DNA of 64,000 bases from Undaria pinnatifida (lineage: Eukaryota > Sar > Phaeophyceae > Laminariales > Alariaceae): positions 8,655,805-8,719,804 of the forward strand of contig JABAKD010000030.1 in NCBI GenBank assembly GCA_012845835.1. The letters are read 5' to 3'. Shown in pieces: positions 24,099 through 32,013 of this stretch (positions are counted from its first letter, which is position 1; each line of letters begins with the position of its first letter). The position numbers and the translations under genes are program-made. The notes under the pieces were generated by a model, which made no database searches, was not told the DNA's origin, and saw only the letters and a program-made list of their open reading frames with translations.

Positions 24099-27000
24099 GC
24101 TGCTGTTCTAAGGGGTTTATTCGCTGCCCGGGTGTATTGCTGGTGCGGTTGGTTGCTGTGGTTGTTGTACGTGTTATTGCTGCTGCTTGTAGACGTGTTC
24201 CCGTGCAGAATTGCCAAAATTGCCGTTCCTGCCTTGCCTTGACGTGAGTGCCGGAGGCCCACGGCGCCTCGCCCTTAGCCAAAGCTAGAAATGAACCCTG
24301 CGGGGTCGAGTTGTGGTCGGTTGTGAAAACCTCCATCGGACGCCCTCAAACTGAGTGAAAGGCTCGAGGAGACAGATAGAACAGAAAAACAGACATACAG
24401 CATAGGGAGAAACAGGACAGACAGGATGGAGATAAATGACAGACAAGAGCCCTAACAACAGAGCTCCCCTTTGGCGAATGTTGGCCAATGCTGGCCCGAC
24501 CTACCTGCCGGTGCACGCACAAAGACTCATTGCTTACTCGCTCTCCCTCCCCCGCTCTCCTGCCCCCGCGTCGTTTCCCCCCCTCTATTTCTTCGCCGCT
24601 CTGCCCTCGGCATCGCACGGCATGGCCATCGCACGGCATGGCATGGACCGGCAATCGTTGCTATCGTGACGGTTGTCGTTTTGTTCCGGGCAAAAGGTGG
24701 TGATCGTCCCTGGGTACGGGCTGGCGGTGGCCGGCGCCCAGTACGCGATCGCGGAGGCGGTAAAGACCCTTTCCAAGCACGGAGTCAAGGTGCGTCTATC
24801 CCGATCAATAGCACGATGACGGTCACGATGACCATCTCGATCAACATGACGAGATTTATAGCACGAACACAATCACGGTCAAGATGTGTTCAACTCGCCT
24901 AACAGCCCACCAGTTTATTATTATATTTCTCGTGTTTTGACGACCGGCGAAGGGGGGCGGAGATTGGAGGGGCGGGGGGGAGGGGGTACAGCGTTCAGCG
25001 TTGTTGTAATGGAGGAGAGTAGGGGCGCTGGACGTTACGTGCGTACGGTTGCAACAGGGGTTGTACTATCTGCATGTTGTGTGGGGTTTTCGAGGCGTGT
25101 TCGTAGCGCGAGGATTGGTAGTCGTCTGCTTAATTTTTTGTTAACATGGTACTTTGCGCAACTTGATGTGCTCTTTTTACCAATACCCCTCGTGTGTGTC
25201 GTGCCAGTTTTGTGTCTTGGCGAACATGCACGCGAGGGGGGGGTTGGGGCAGGGGTGAAGACAACATAGTGATTGATCTGGATTGAAGGAGCGTCTTCCG
25301 GGTTTGAAAGGTCTGGCTGGTTGTGTCGGTGTACCGCCTTGTTTGCCTGTCGCATGATTGCACAGCTCCCCTCCCTGTGTCGGTTGCTTGCAATCTGATC
25401 CGGGTCTCGTGTCGGGCTGCTTGGTTTCTGCTTCGTTTCTTCTCAGGTTAAGTTTGCGGTGCACCCCGTCGCGGGTAGGATGCCGGGACAGCTCAACGTT
25501 CTGCTGGCGGAGGCAGGCGTGCCGTACGATATCGTACACGAGATGGAGGTGACGCCCCCCCGCGTCCTGTTGTTGTTTGTTGTTCGTGTTGGTGGTGGCG
25601 GTGGTAATGCTGTTGGTGGTGATGATAGTGGTGGATGCTGTTGTTGCTGGTGGTGGTGGTGGTGGTGTTGGTTGTTGCTTTTGTAGCTCTTGCTAATCGT
25701 GGAGGTGGTGGATGTGTTGGTGTTGTTGTATTGTTGGTGTTGTGTTGTTTTGTTGTGTTGTGTTTTGGTGTTGTTGTGATTATTGCGGTTGTTGGTGATG
25801 TTGGTGATGTTGGTGTTGCTGTAGTTGCTGTAGTTGGCGTGGTTGCTTCAGTTGATAACTCGAGCGGTGTGCTGTATTTGCTGGGCTATGCAGGGCAGCG
25901 CAGTACAGCGCGAGTTATTGGGGCTAACTGTGTCCGGTGTTCTGTGTACAGTATCCCCCTCCTAACAACGCACACAAACATTCTCAGCCCCCCCCTCCTC
26001 TTGACGCGGACGCAATCATGTGCAGGACATCAACGAGGAGATGAGCACCGCTGACGTATGCCTCGTGGTCGGCGCCAACGACACCATCAACAGCGCCGCC
26101 GAGGACGACCCCAACAGCTCCATCGCCGGCATGCCCGTTATTCGGGTGAGCGTCGGTCTAGGCCATTCCTTCAAGTAGACCATTACAGTGGGGTTCCCCG
26201 TTTAAGAGCACCCATGATAAGAGAAAACGGACTTAGGAGCAGTCAGATATGTTTGTCACGCCTTGCGACGCCTATGTGATCACCTACCTGGTGTATGATG
26301 GTAACGCCTTTACGAAAATGTAGATTATGCCCAATCTGAGATAAGAGCGGTTCGGAGATTTAAGAGTGGTAACACTCACTTGTTCCGAGGGGCTCTTAAA
26401 ATCGTGTTTCCCCGCTGTAAAACCCTTTTGAGAGGTGAGAGGGGAGGGAAAATGTCGAAAGGAACTGACGATTAAACCAAAACACCACAAGAGAGGGGGG
26501 AAAATGTCGAAAGAAACTGACGATTAGACCAAAATTGGCAACACGGAAAAGCCCGGGCTGCCGGGCAGAGGGCGTATCGCAGGTGGGAAGCGCAACCGGA
26601 CTTGCGGTACGACAAAAGGAAGGACCTTTTGGCCACAACTTGTTCCGAATCACGGGTGCTCCTTGATCCAAAATCGTCGGAATGTCATATTCTTGTTTTG
26701 CAATGTTTAAACTTTTTGAAGAAATTCATGGGGTAGCCCCAGCCTCGATCTAAATCCCCACCGTATTTCGCCCTCCCTGGGCAGTGGCGGCTGGCGCGAG
26801 CGCGTTGTTGTTGGTCTGGACGCTTTGCTGTCGACATTCAGCGTGGTGTCAGAACGATTTGCCGCGATGGTGGTAGCCAGGCCCTAGCCTTTAAGGCACG
26901 CCTTAAATATGCCTTAGCGCCCTTTCCCCAAAAACGTTGCTTTAAGGGCTATTTGGAGCCTTAAAACTTGCCTTAAAGTCGTGTATTGTGTCCAAACGCA

Positions 27001-29615
27001 ACGCCGTTAGACCGGAAACCCCTAAAACAGGGGATAGAGTAGACATTTTAGGCATTTCGTGAATAACCTTCTCTCCCTATGGCGCAAAATCACATTTCAA
27101 GTACATCGCCCTTGTCCGCTGCTTTTGGGAATTACCACCGAAACGCGTATTGGTTGAACACGATGCTCAATGATCACCGTGAATAAAACACTTGGTCCTG
27201 AAAAAAAAAACACTTTCATGCCGAGTAATTTCCTCCCCAAAACGTGGGAGCACGAGCCTTAAAACATGCCTTATATCTTATTACGGGCCTAAATGCGTGC
27301 CCTAATTAACCATACTCCTTAACCACATCTGAGGCGTGCCTTAAAGGCTAGGGCCTAGTGACAGCATAGGGACCGACGTGCGATGGTGTAACCTATTGAC
27401 GCACATGAACAGTTAGTTGATTAAAACGGCGTAACAAGTGGGAGAAGAACGTTGATTGGACGTGTACGATGTTGATGAATAAGTGCCATGTGTTCTTTCG
27501 TACTCTTATTTTGTTTCCTCCTTGCAAGTCGTTTGGTGTGCTGTCTTGCACGTATATGTCCAGCCCTCGTATTCATTGCGGTTGGCATTGCATGGCCCAA
27601 TCACCTTGCTGTAGTTGCAATATGTAACTCTGTCGTGTAGGTTGTGACGACACAGCTCGTGTCTCTTAAGAGCAGGCATCGGCATGGGCACTGGGTGTGC
27701 TCGCTGTAGACGGGTGGAAGTATCAGTTTAATATGAACACACACATTTTCTTATTTCAGTCACATTTTCAGGCTGAATTTCTGGTGAGGTTTTCTTTTGA
27801 GCAAGTGATGTAAACTTTTTGGGACTTTTTCCGGGATTGCTCGCCGACCTCAGCGAACAGGACCGCGGGACCTCTCAGATGGCGGCGGGTGACCCGTGCG
27901 GAGGCACCGCCTCGAACGCGTGGCTGTCACGGTCCTGAGGCGGAAGTTGTCAGCCGCAGTAAAACAAAAAAAAAACGATTTCAAATAGAACCGCTTTCAA
28001 AAAAGGATCGCCGTCTGAGGAATAGCTAAAACAGAAACTAGTCTATACCTGATGTAGCGTTCCACAAGTGAAGAGCCCCTGAAAACAAAATTGCTCACCC
28101 TTACTGTAGCATGTGTCAACGGAACGAGATGTACGACACACGCGCACAGCATTGCGGTGCTTTCGGCTGTTGCACACCTGTTTCTAGAAGAGTTCGATCA
28201 AAACCGCACTCTCGTCGTTTTCTCGTGGTCGCTAGACCGCGGTCCTGAAAGGGCTTGTGCGATATCGTTACGGGACTGCTAGTTTTTGCTTTGGTAAATA
28301 CAATTGCTTCAGTGAGGGTGTGCCTTTGTACCAGTATGTGTTCCTTGTTTCTCTGGCTTTGGTTAATTCTGAGTTGCGTCATTGGCTTGCTTGCTCGCCC
28401 TGTGTCCTGTTGTGGTTTCGATGCTACGGTAAAACGGCGGCGGTGGTAGTCGGTGTTAGTCCGGTAGGGGTGATAGCAGTAGCAGCAGTAGTAGTGTAAT
28501 AGTGATATAGTGGTATAGTAGTGGTGGCAGTGGAGATAATCTTAATAGTAGTAGTAGTAGATGCTATGCTTAGCTTAGCTATACTCTGCTGTACGGCGCT
28601 GTGCTGTACGGTGCTGTTCTTACCTGTGCGGTAGAAGTAGAAGTAGTATTAATGGTAGGTGCCTTGCTTGGCTGTGCTGTGCTGTGCTGTGCTGGACGGT
28701 GCTGTGCTTGACTGCTGGGATGCACGGTGACGTGCTGTGGTAAGCTGTGCTGTGCTGCGCTGTGCTTAACTGTGCTGTGCACGCGGCGTGTCGGCACGCT
28801 TGCTTGTTCGTGCCGTTGTGTCGGCAATTATCGCTTTTTTGTCGCGGCAGGTGTGGGAGGCGAAGCGCGTGGTGGTCATGAAGCGTACCCTGGCCACCGG
28901 GTACGCCGGCGTCGACAACCCCGTCTTCTTCAAGCCCAACACAGGTAGCTTTTACAGACGTATTTTGATACAGTATAGGGCTCCCTCGGTAGTGCCCGTG
29001 TGTGCCAGCCCCAAAAAACGGCACTGCTGCGGCAGCCGGCGATACTCCGCACACTGCCACTATACTTTATCGGTGCTACTGCGGCAACCGGCACTACTCA
29101 ACCGGCACTATTGAAGGACCCCTAGCATGACCCTTTTGGGGCCCATATAACGCTGTCGTGGGTCCGTTTAAAGCTGTCTGTCCCCAATGGTGTGTGCTGT
29201 CGGTGATGTTATCGTACAAAAACGAAACATACTGTTTGCCTTGTCCCAGGAGGCGTTTATCATAATGTTTTTAGCATGACTTTTTTGGAGGAATTGCATG
29301 CACTGTTTTCTGTAAACCCCGCCATTCTTTCCCCCGCCCCGCCTCCTCCCTTTTCATGTATTGTTTTAATGAAAGCACTACCGTTCCCTCCTTCCTCCCG
29401 CTTCTCTTCTTCCCCCTCCCCGTTCTCCCCTCCCCCGCTCTCTCCATGACACCTCGCGGCATATGGGTCGCTGTGGTTCCTAACTACTGCTTTCCAACGC
29501 CGCGTCGACATTTTTTGTTGCCCATCCCGACTTTCCAGACATGCTACTGGGAGACGCAAAGTCAACGATAGAGTCCCTGCTCGCCGACGTAAAGGCGCAC
29601 TACGTGCACAAGTAG
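5659..29615 (+). CDS. NNT: Proton-translocating NAD(P)+ transhydrogenase, mitochondrial, 23 exons
   Basis: The protein transfers hydride from NADH to NADP+, driven by proton flow across the inner mitochondrial membrane. Exons: 5659-5910, 7377-7580, 8264-8452, 9300-9425, 10321-10470, 10914-11069, 11634-11723, 12811-12944, 15282-15420 (15234 is an alternative acceptor), 16921-17085, 17790-17975, 18357-18494, 19304-19507, 20150-20371, 21016-21132, 21644-21736, 22931-23065, 23895-24038, 24697-24789, 25447-25548, 26026-26145, 28851-28944, 29539-29615 (TAG). All junctions keep one open frame of about 1,109 codons, close to animal NNT (~1,086 aa). Domain order is alpha then beta in one chain, as in animals, not the beta-alpha order of some parasitic protists. 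All introns are phase 0 except the 8th (phase 2) and the last (phase 1). No stop or frameshift is seen in the joined exons. Gene identity is very secure; the first exon and the exon 9 acceptor are inferred. Confidence 0.93.
5911..7376 (+). other. Transhydrogenase intron 1 with repeats
   Basis: The intron separates the presequence exon from the mature protein. It contains a G-rich TTGGG/TTAGGG-like stretch (6750-6835) and a minus-strand copy of the CGTCAGCTGTGAG dispersed repeat (about 6915-6990). No further exon is recognised. Confidence 0.6.
7377..15420 (+). CDS. NNT: Transhydrogenase exons 2-9: domain I, NAD(H)-binding
   Basis: The region opens with GVPKE, the family hallmark. Exon 3 ends and exon 4 begins within the loop [21 protein letters not shown]. 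This keeps the Arg, Gln and Asp that in bacterial homologues bridge to the nicotinamide of domain III. Exon 5 carries the Rossmann motif [19 protein letters not shown] and the acidic end of the second strand (AFDVRP). Exon 6 has [10 protein letters not shown] and exon 7 [10 protein letters not shown]. Exon 9 ends in a Pro/Ala/Lys-rich linker leading to the membrane domain. Exon 9 has two usable acceptors, 15234 and 15282, both giving Gly at the junction. The shorter form fits family length better. Confidence 0.9.
8085..8205 (+). repeat. SINE-like dispersed repeat, copy a (intron 2)
   Basis: It shares GCCTGGTCGGTGAAAACCCG and the later GTCTATGGT...CATAAATATTAGTACACC segment with copies at 13984-14210 (+) and 15850-16080 (-). 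It ends in a C-rich tail. No ORF is present. It is likely a short retroposon family. Confidence 0.5.
8455..8670 (+). repeat. TTG/GGT-rich microsatellite in intron 3
   Basis: About 200 bp of GTT/GGT-type repeats start just after the exon 3 donor. Apparent ORFs here on both strands (poly-Val/Leu, poly-Asn/Thr) are artefacts of the repeat. Confidence 0.8.
9700..9992 (+). repeat. Tandem array, ~74-82 bp unit x4 (intron 4)
   Basis: Four diverged units start near 9703, 9776, 9851 and 9933. Each has the layout TTTTGGCCAAAATATTTCTG, then a GGGGCTCCTCAATTAGACTA-like block, then CTACCGGGTACAG. Single diverged relatives occur at about 10105, 15640, 15800, 23110-23200, 23330, 23580 and 35915-36030, so the unit belongs to a dispersed family. 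Confidence 0.7.
11070..11480 (+). repeat. Strand-biased GGGT/GGTT repeat filling intron 6
   Basis: Roughly 400 bp of GGTT, GGGT and GGGTGGGTGGG runs start at the exon 6 donor. The plus (RNA) strand is G-rich and could form G-quadruplexes. The long minus-strand ORF of Thr-His-Pro repeats across it is an artefact. Confidence 0.85.
11724..12810 (+). other. Transhydrogenase intron 7, T/G-rich
   Basis: It is dominated by TTTTGTGTGTTTT-like low-complexity sequence (11850-12120). No exon or mobile element is recognised. Confidence 0.6.
12983..13480 (+). repeat. Degenerate CGCTTGTCG tandem repeat (intron 8)
   Basis: AAGTCGCTTGTCGC-like units recur every ~15-25 bp for about 500 bp with heavy divergence. 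Apparent peptides on the minus strand with repeated GDKRL are a translation of this repeat. Confidence 0.65.
13680..13853 (+). mobile_element. LINE 3' end fragment 1 (C-terminus of reverse transcriptase ORF)
   Basis: Translation gives the tail of a non-LTR retrotransposon protein ([13 protein letters not shown]..., ending ...LTKASNK) with a TGA stop, followed by GTACG and a poly-C run. It matches the last part of fragment 2. The element is severely 5'-truncated, which is typical of LINE insertion. Confidence 0.6.
13864..13940. repeat. 25-bp-stem hairpin just after LINE fragment 1
   Basis: CATTCTGTCCAGAAATGCAA (13864 on) has its reverse complement ending at 13940. The arms are 25 nt with two mismatches and the loop is 27 nt. 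It could be a minimal MITE; no duplication of target bases is certain. Confidence 0.6.
13984..14210 (+). repeat. SINE-like dispersed repeat, copy b (intron 8)
   Basis: The longest plus-strand copy of the family. It starts AAGGTGCCGGAGTCCGCCTC and includes GCCTGGTCGGTGAAAA and GCGAGGGTCTACGGTC. It ends in GAGTACCGGTGCACC plus a poly-C run. The tail GAGTAC...CCCC resembles the tail of the nearby LINE 3' ends, suggesting that LINE mobilises it. Confidence 0.5.
14400..15139 (+). mobile_element. LINE 3' end fragment 2 with zinc-knuckle-like C-terminus
   Basis: Translation shows the LINE RT C-terminal region: LYGG-like and HGPVDYAK segments, then [20 protein letters not shown], then [20 protein letters not shown] (CxC...H...C motif), [12 protein letters not shown] and CNIWKKR. 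Frameshifts and stops break it, so it is a dead 5'-truncated copy. It ends in a C-rich tail (15109-15138) and shares ~180 bp with LINE fragment 1. Confidence 0.7.
15850..16080 (-). repeat. SINE-like dispersed repeat, copy c (intron 9)
   Basis: The reverse complement runs AGGTGCCGAAGTCCGTCTTA...GCCTGGTTGGTGAAAACCCG...GCGAGGGTCTATGGTC, collinear with copies a and b in the opposite orientation. Confidence 0.5.
16422..16920 (+). other. 3' half of intron 9, pyrimidine-rich
   Basis: A TCTC/CCTT-rich stretch (16720-16900) leads into the exon 10 acceptor at 16920. No coding content is seen. Confidence 0.6.
16921..24038 (+). CDS. NNT: Transhydrogenase exons 10-18: domain II, membrane proton channel
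   Basis: These exons encode a chain of hydrophobic helices with family signatures: [20 protein letters not shown] (exon 10), [19 protein letters not shown] (exon 11), [12 protein letters not shown] and [12 protein letters not shown] (exon 12), [11 protein letters not shown] (exon 13), [19 protein letters not shown] (exon 14), SIGGADMPV (exon 16) and [17 protein letters not shown] (exon 17). Exon 18 starts the hinge to domain III. The AAFHSLVG segment holds the His known in bacteria to take part in proton transfer. Introns between these exons carry decayed copies of the edges of exons 11, 13 and 17. Confidence 0.9.
17343..17460 (+). repeat. Poly-C/CCCAACCC low-complexity tract (intron 10)
   Basis: A C-run of more than 25 nt followed by C-rich sequence, immediately upstream of the degraded exon 11 copy at 17495-17545. 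Confidence 0.8.
17495..17545 (+). pseudogene. Degraded partial copy of the exon 11 acceptor and 5' end
   Basis: GACCGGACAG|GTGCTGCAAG (17495-17514), continuing GTATGACTCACTCC, parallels the true junction GACTGTACAG|GTGGTGAAGG, continuing GCGTGACTCACTCC, at 17780-17803. Similarity fades after about 25-30 nt of exon. It has an AG acceptor but no matching full exon, so it is a pseudo-exon. Confidence 0.55.
18150..18222 (+). repeat. (TTGGC)n microsatellite in intron 11
   Basis: About 12 near-perfect 5 bp units (TTGGC), flanked by single TTTGC variants. Confidence 0.9.
18818..19290 (+). repeat. Repeat array containing two decayed copies of the exon 13 5' edge
   Basis: Unit A (about 18818-18945) and unit B (about 18987-19110) match the true exon 13 acceptor region (19262-19350). 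Unit B has CACAG|CTGATGCCCATGGCAT then CGGCGGTATGCTGCATCGGA. The true exon has CACCAG|CTGGTGTCCATGGC then ATCGGCGGTGTGTTGCATCG. A further partial unit of the intronic part lies at 19198-19235. A 12 bp inverted repeat GATCTACTACAG ... CTGTAGTAGATC lies between units B and C. No second functional exon is intact. Confidence 0.7.
19541..19620 (+). pseudogene. Tandem copy of the exon 13 3' edge and its donor
   Basis: GGACGCTGATGGGCATCGGC (from 19543), continuing to ...TACCAG|GTTCGTATAT, repeats the real exon 13 end GGGACGCTGATGGGCATTGG...TATCAG|GTTCGTATAT at 19469-19517. The copy follows a T-rich tract and AG, so it could be read as a 42 nt exon (19544-19585). In phase 0 that exon contains a TAA, so inclusion would truncate the protein. 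Confidence 0.65.
20400..20815 (+). repeat. GGT/GTT microsatellite (intron 14)
   Basis: Low-complexity TGGTGTTGGTGCTGGTG repeats start close to the exon 14 donor. ORFs across it are artefacts. Confidence 0.8.
21225..21335 (+). repeat. (TGC/TTG)n microsatellite (intron 15)
   Basis: About 110 bp of CTGCTGTTGCTG repeats. Confidence 0.9.
22722..22950 (+). repeat. ~80 bp tandem array whose last unit is the exon 17 splice acceptor
   Basis: Three units start near 22722, 22803 and 22883. They have in common ...TAT(C/T)G...(A)TGTGCTG..ACAACA then GG(T/C)GA..., and the third runs into the genuine exon 17 start (CACAACAG|GTGATCACCGTG at 22923-22942). Unit 2 reads AACAACAG|GCGATCATCGAC, so the first ~12 nt of the exon are part of the repeat. 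Divergence is high. Confidence 0.55.
24058..24105 (+). repeat. (GTT)n microsatellite (intron 18)
   Basis: A nearly pure run of about 15 GTT units shortly after the exon 18 donor. Confidence 0.9.
24697..29615 (+). CDS. NNT: Transhydrogenase exons 19-23: domain III, NADP(H)-binding
   Basis: Domain III faces the matrix and binds NADP(H) tightly. [12 protein letters not shown] is the modified Rossmann fingerprint (GxGxxxA). [36 protein letters not shown] and [17 protein letters not shown] are the conserved NADP-binding and lid segments. The protein ends [20 protein letters not shown] then YVHK and TAG at 29613-29615, the usual family end. The intron before exon 22 (26146-28850) is the longest and hosts two small DNA transposons. 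Confidence 0.92.
25549..25850 (+). repeat. GGT/GTT-rich repeat (intron 20)
   Basis: Interrupted TGGTGG and TTGTTG repeats start just after the exon 20 donor, the same placement as in introns 3, 6, 14 and 18. Confidence 0.75.
26186..26417. mobile_element. MITE with TA target duplication, pogo/Tc1-like ends
   Basis: The left end CAGTGGGGTTCCCCGTTTAA (26186) and the reverse complement of the right end CAGCGGGGAAACACGATTTT (26417 backwards) form imperfect ~30 bp inverted repeats, both continuing into (T)TTAAGAGC(A)CCC. The 232 bp element is flanked by TA on each side (26184-26185 and 26418-26419). It has no ORF and lies in intron 21. Confidence 0.6.
26440..26545 (+). repeat. ~54 bp direct repeat x2
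   Basis: AAAATGTCGAAAG(G/A)AACTGACGATTA(A/G)ACCAAAA occurs twice in tandem just downstream of the MITE. Confidence 0.7.
26879..27356. mobile_element. Non-autonomous DNA transposon, possibly hAT-like
   Basis: The left end AGGCCCTAGCCTTTAAGGCA (26879) is matched by the reverse complement of the right end (27356 backwards), giving a ~27 bp terminal inverted repeat. Internal GCCTTAAA motifs recur in both orientations near both ends, as in hAT subterminal repeats. No clear 8 bp target duplication and no transposase are seen. It lies in intron 21. Confidence 0.55.
27357..28850 (+). other. 3' part of transhydrogenase intron 21
   Basis: No exon is recognised. Microsatellite-like TAGTAG (28480-28560) and TGCTGTGCTG (28665-28780) runs precede the exon 22 acceptor at 28850. 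Confidence 0.6.
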
Positions 29616-30797
29616 AGCGATGACGATGATGATGATGATGATGATTACGGTGGTGTTGATACGTTAGCTCGTTTCCCTGAAGTCTAGTCCCTGATCCCAA
29701 AAGAATGGGGCGGGGCAGGGGTATGTAGGAAGCGGACGAGGAGATTATCCCGACGGGGAGATTATCCCGCCGCATCGGCCACGGTTGCCGTGGTGTTGAA
29801 AAAAGGCACGCATGTGGCGGTGCATGTTCCGCACGGCGATCGCAGTGTTCCGAAAAAAAATGCGTGTGTGTTAAAGGGAGAACACTAAGAGTGTCATCTG
29901 GTACCTGCGAGGCGTGCCAGCGGCCGCGGTTTTTAAGATGGGTGGGGCGGGGCGGGGTATGTAGGAAGTGGACGGGGAAATGATCCCACCCCGGTGGCCA
30001 CCGCGGCTGCGATTTTCCAAAGACGTGGATGGCGGTGCGTATAGGTACTGTTGAGAGCTATGGCGGCCGTGGTTTCCCCCCAAACTTGGATGGGGGTGCG
30101 TGTATTTTTCTTAGGAGCGAACTAATAGTGTCTTCGGGTGCGCATGAGGCGTGCGGGCGTGCGGGCGGTCGCGGTTGTCCAAAACATGGATTGCGGTGCG
30201 TGTTTTTTTCTTAGGAGCGCGCTGTTAATGATTGTGTCATCTGGAACGTGTGGTAGGTATGCCCTGTGGATTTTGCAGTGTCAACCGTCCCAAGGTTAAC
30301 CCGCGCGTGGTGCCTGCCAGTCACCCCGAAGCGTCGCCGTCAACCCTCCTTTTTATTTTGATTGTTTTTACTTAGGCGTGGCTCCCGGTATGTCACGCGC
30401 CACTGCCTTTTGTTTGCTGTTGTGCTCTCTAGCGAGAGCCTCGAAATTACGGAGGGTTTGCACGCCGGGGGGGCGCGTAACATGATATGGGGGAGGGGGG
30501 GCGGACGGGAGGGGGGACGGGGGGGGGATACAGAAGCTGCCGGCCTCTGGGTAACTGTACCTAGCTGAGGGCGCGTTGCCGTTGGACAGCGACGTTCTCT
30601 GTTTGTTTTTTGGTGGTGGTCCTGGGGGGGGGGCGCTGGGTGGGGGTCGCAGGGAAGGAGGGAAGGGTACTGATTTCAACGATGTGTTTTTGCGTGGTTG
30701 TTTTTGGAGGGTGTGAGAGGGGGGCCGGGGTGGAGAGGGGGCACGAGCGGGGGAGGGAGGGGGAAGGGGGGAGAGGGGGGGGGCTCGACCGGCACAG
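29616..30797. other. Downstream flank of the transhydrogenase gene
   Basis: The 3' UTR must lie at the start, but no clear poly(A) signal is seen. It contains a GAT run (29620-29645), a ~90 bp imperfect repeat of the kind GGCCGCGGTT..CCAAA..TGGATGGCGGTGCGTGT (29900-30230, 3-4 copies), and G-rich stretches (30480-30790). A short signal-peptide-like ORF (ATG at 30390, MSRATAFCLLLCSLARASKL) could be a first exon of the next candidate gene, but that is speculative. Confidence 0.4.
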
Positions 30798-32013
30798 AAA
30801 CGTTTTGGATGGTTGTCCTTCGACTACTTTGGCCGGTTTGGAAGAAAAAAGGGAGGGAGCCCCCCCCAGGTCGAGCGTTGGTATGGACAGCGCTGGTTCG
30901 GTCAGCTGGTAATTCCCCCAGGTAGCTTAGTAGATGCCGTAGGTCGGTCTATCTACACTACCTGTGATCGCTCGGCTTGCCAAAGGGCGATTACGGTCGG
31001 TTTTTATATTGGCTGATTCGTTTGTCTAGGCTTTTAGATCGATTGTAGTTTTTTCGTTATTTCGCTTTTTTCCCGTTTCTTCAAGCCCCCTTTTTGACTT
31101 GTGTTTGTCTGGGGCGACGTGATGGCAGGCCGCTCCGCTATGGTTGTTGTCGGAGATGGCCGAGCTGTTCGCTGTGGTTGGTATTATATCGGTACAGAGG
31201 GGGTGGGGTTCAACATGCACAGTATTACGTTTGTTTAGGAGTTATCAATGCGTCCATTCACGCATTCATTCTGCGGCAGAGAAAAAAAAACTTCCAAAGA
31301 TAAGACGTCGAGAGGACTTGGAGACCCAAGTGCGGGCGGGACTTCACGGTGAAAGCGAGCAAGCTAATCGATACTATTAAAGCGATTATCAAATACCCTC
31401 GTGTGCGCTACTTCGAGGAGTCATCATAGCTATAGGGGCACGTCAATTTTGGCGTGTTCCTTGCGAAGTTTTTTTTACGTGTTTACCACGCGGCACGTGG
31501 CGGGTGGTAATGTGGCGTACTCTACTAAGAGGTGTATCGACATTTATGGATATGTACTCTTTGTTTCATCTGTTCAGTCCGACTGATGGCGTGGAAGAAG
31601 CGACCAGTTACAGTTCTTGTTCTGGGAAAGTTCTACAAATCTGTCCCTGACAAGACAGTCAAACATATGTCGACTTTCCTTTATAACTACGGTCGGTGTC
31701 GTGTTCGCTAGTGGGGTGGTTTTGCGAGTCGCAGAACTCGTTTGTTTAGCTTTCGTTTCTGGTCACTGGCGGAGCTTTAGATTGTTACTGCAGCACAGCG
31801 GCGGCGGCGGCAGCAGCAGCAGCAGCAGCAACAACACTAGGCGGCCCTCGCGGTGGGCGACTCGTGGAACGTCAATTTTTAGCAGGGCCACAAGAACTAA
31901 TGCGTGCTCGCTTTTCGTTGACAGTGAATGGTAATCTGTGCTTCTTCTCACCGGAGGCTGCGCTTGCCTTCTCCGAGAAGCAGCGCACGCGTGTGGCCAA
32001 TATCCTGGAGTGA
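30798..32013 (+). CDS. Candidate multi-exon gene, protein not identified
   Basis: Plausible exons in order: 30798-30908 (GWLSFDYFGRFG ... VERWYGQRWFGQL, phase 0 both ends, AG/GTAATT); 31129-31191 (PLWLLSEMAELFAVVGIIS, phase 0, AG/GTACAG); about 31328-31395 (CGRDFTVKASKLIDTIKAII, boundaries unclear); 31578-31691 (MAWKKRPVTVLVLGKFYKSV ... TFLYNY, phase 2 start); 31925-32013 (LCFFSPEAALAFSEKQRTRV then ANILE and TGA). The last two exons both need a one-base carry-over, which the preceding donors can supply. Amino-acid composition is protein-like and differs from the surrounding noncoding sequence. I do not recognise the family; the N-terminus is missing or upstream. It could also be a decayed gene. 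Confidence 0.35.
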
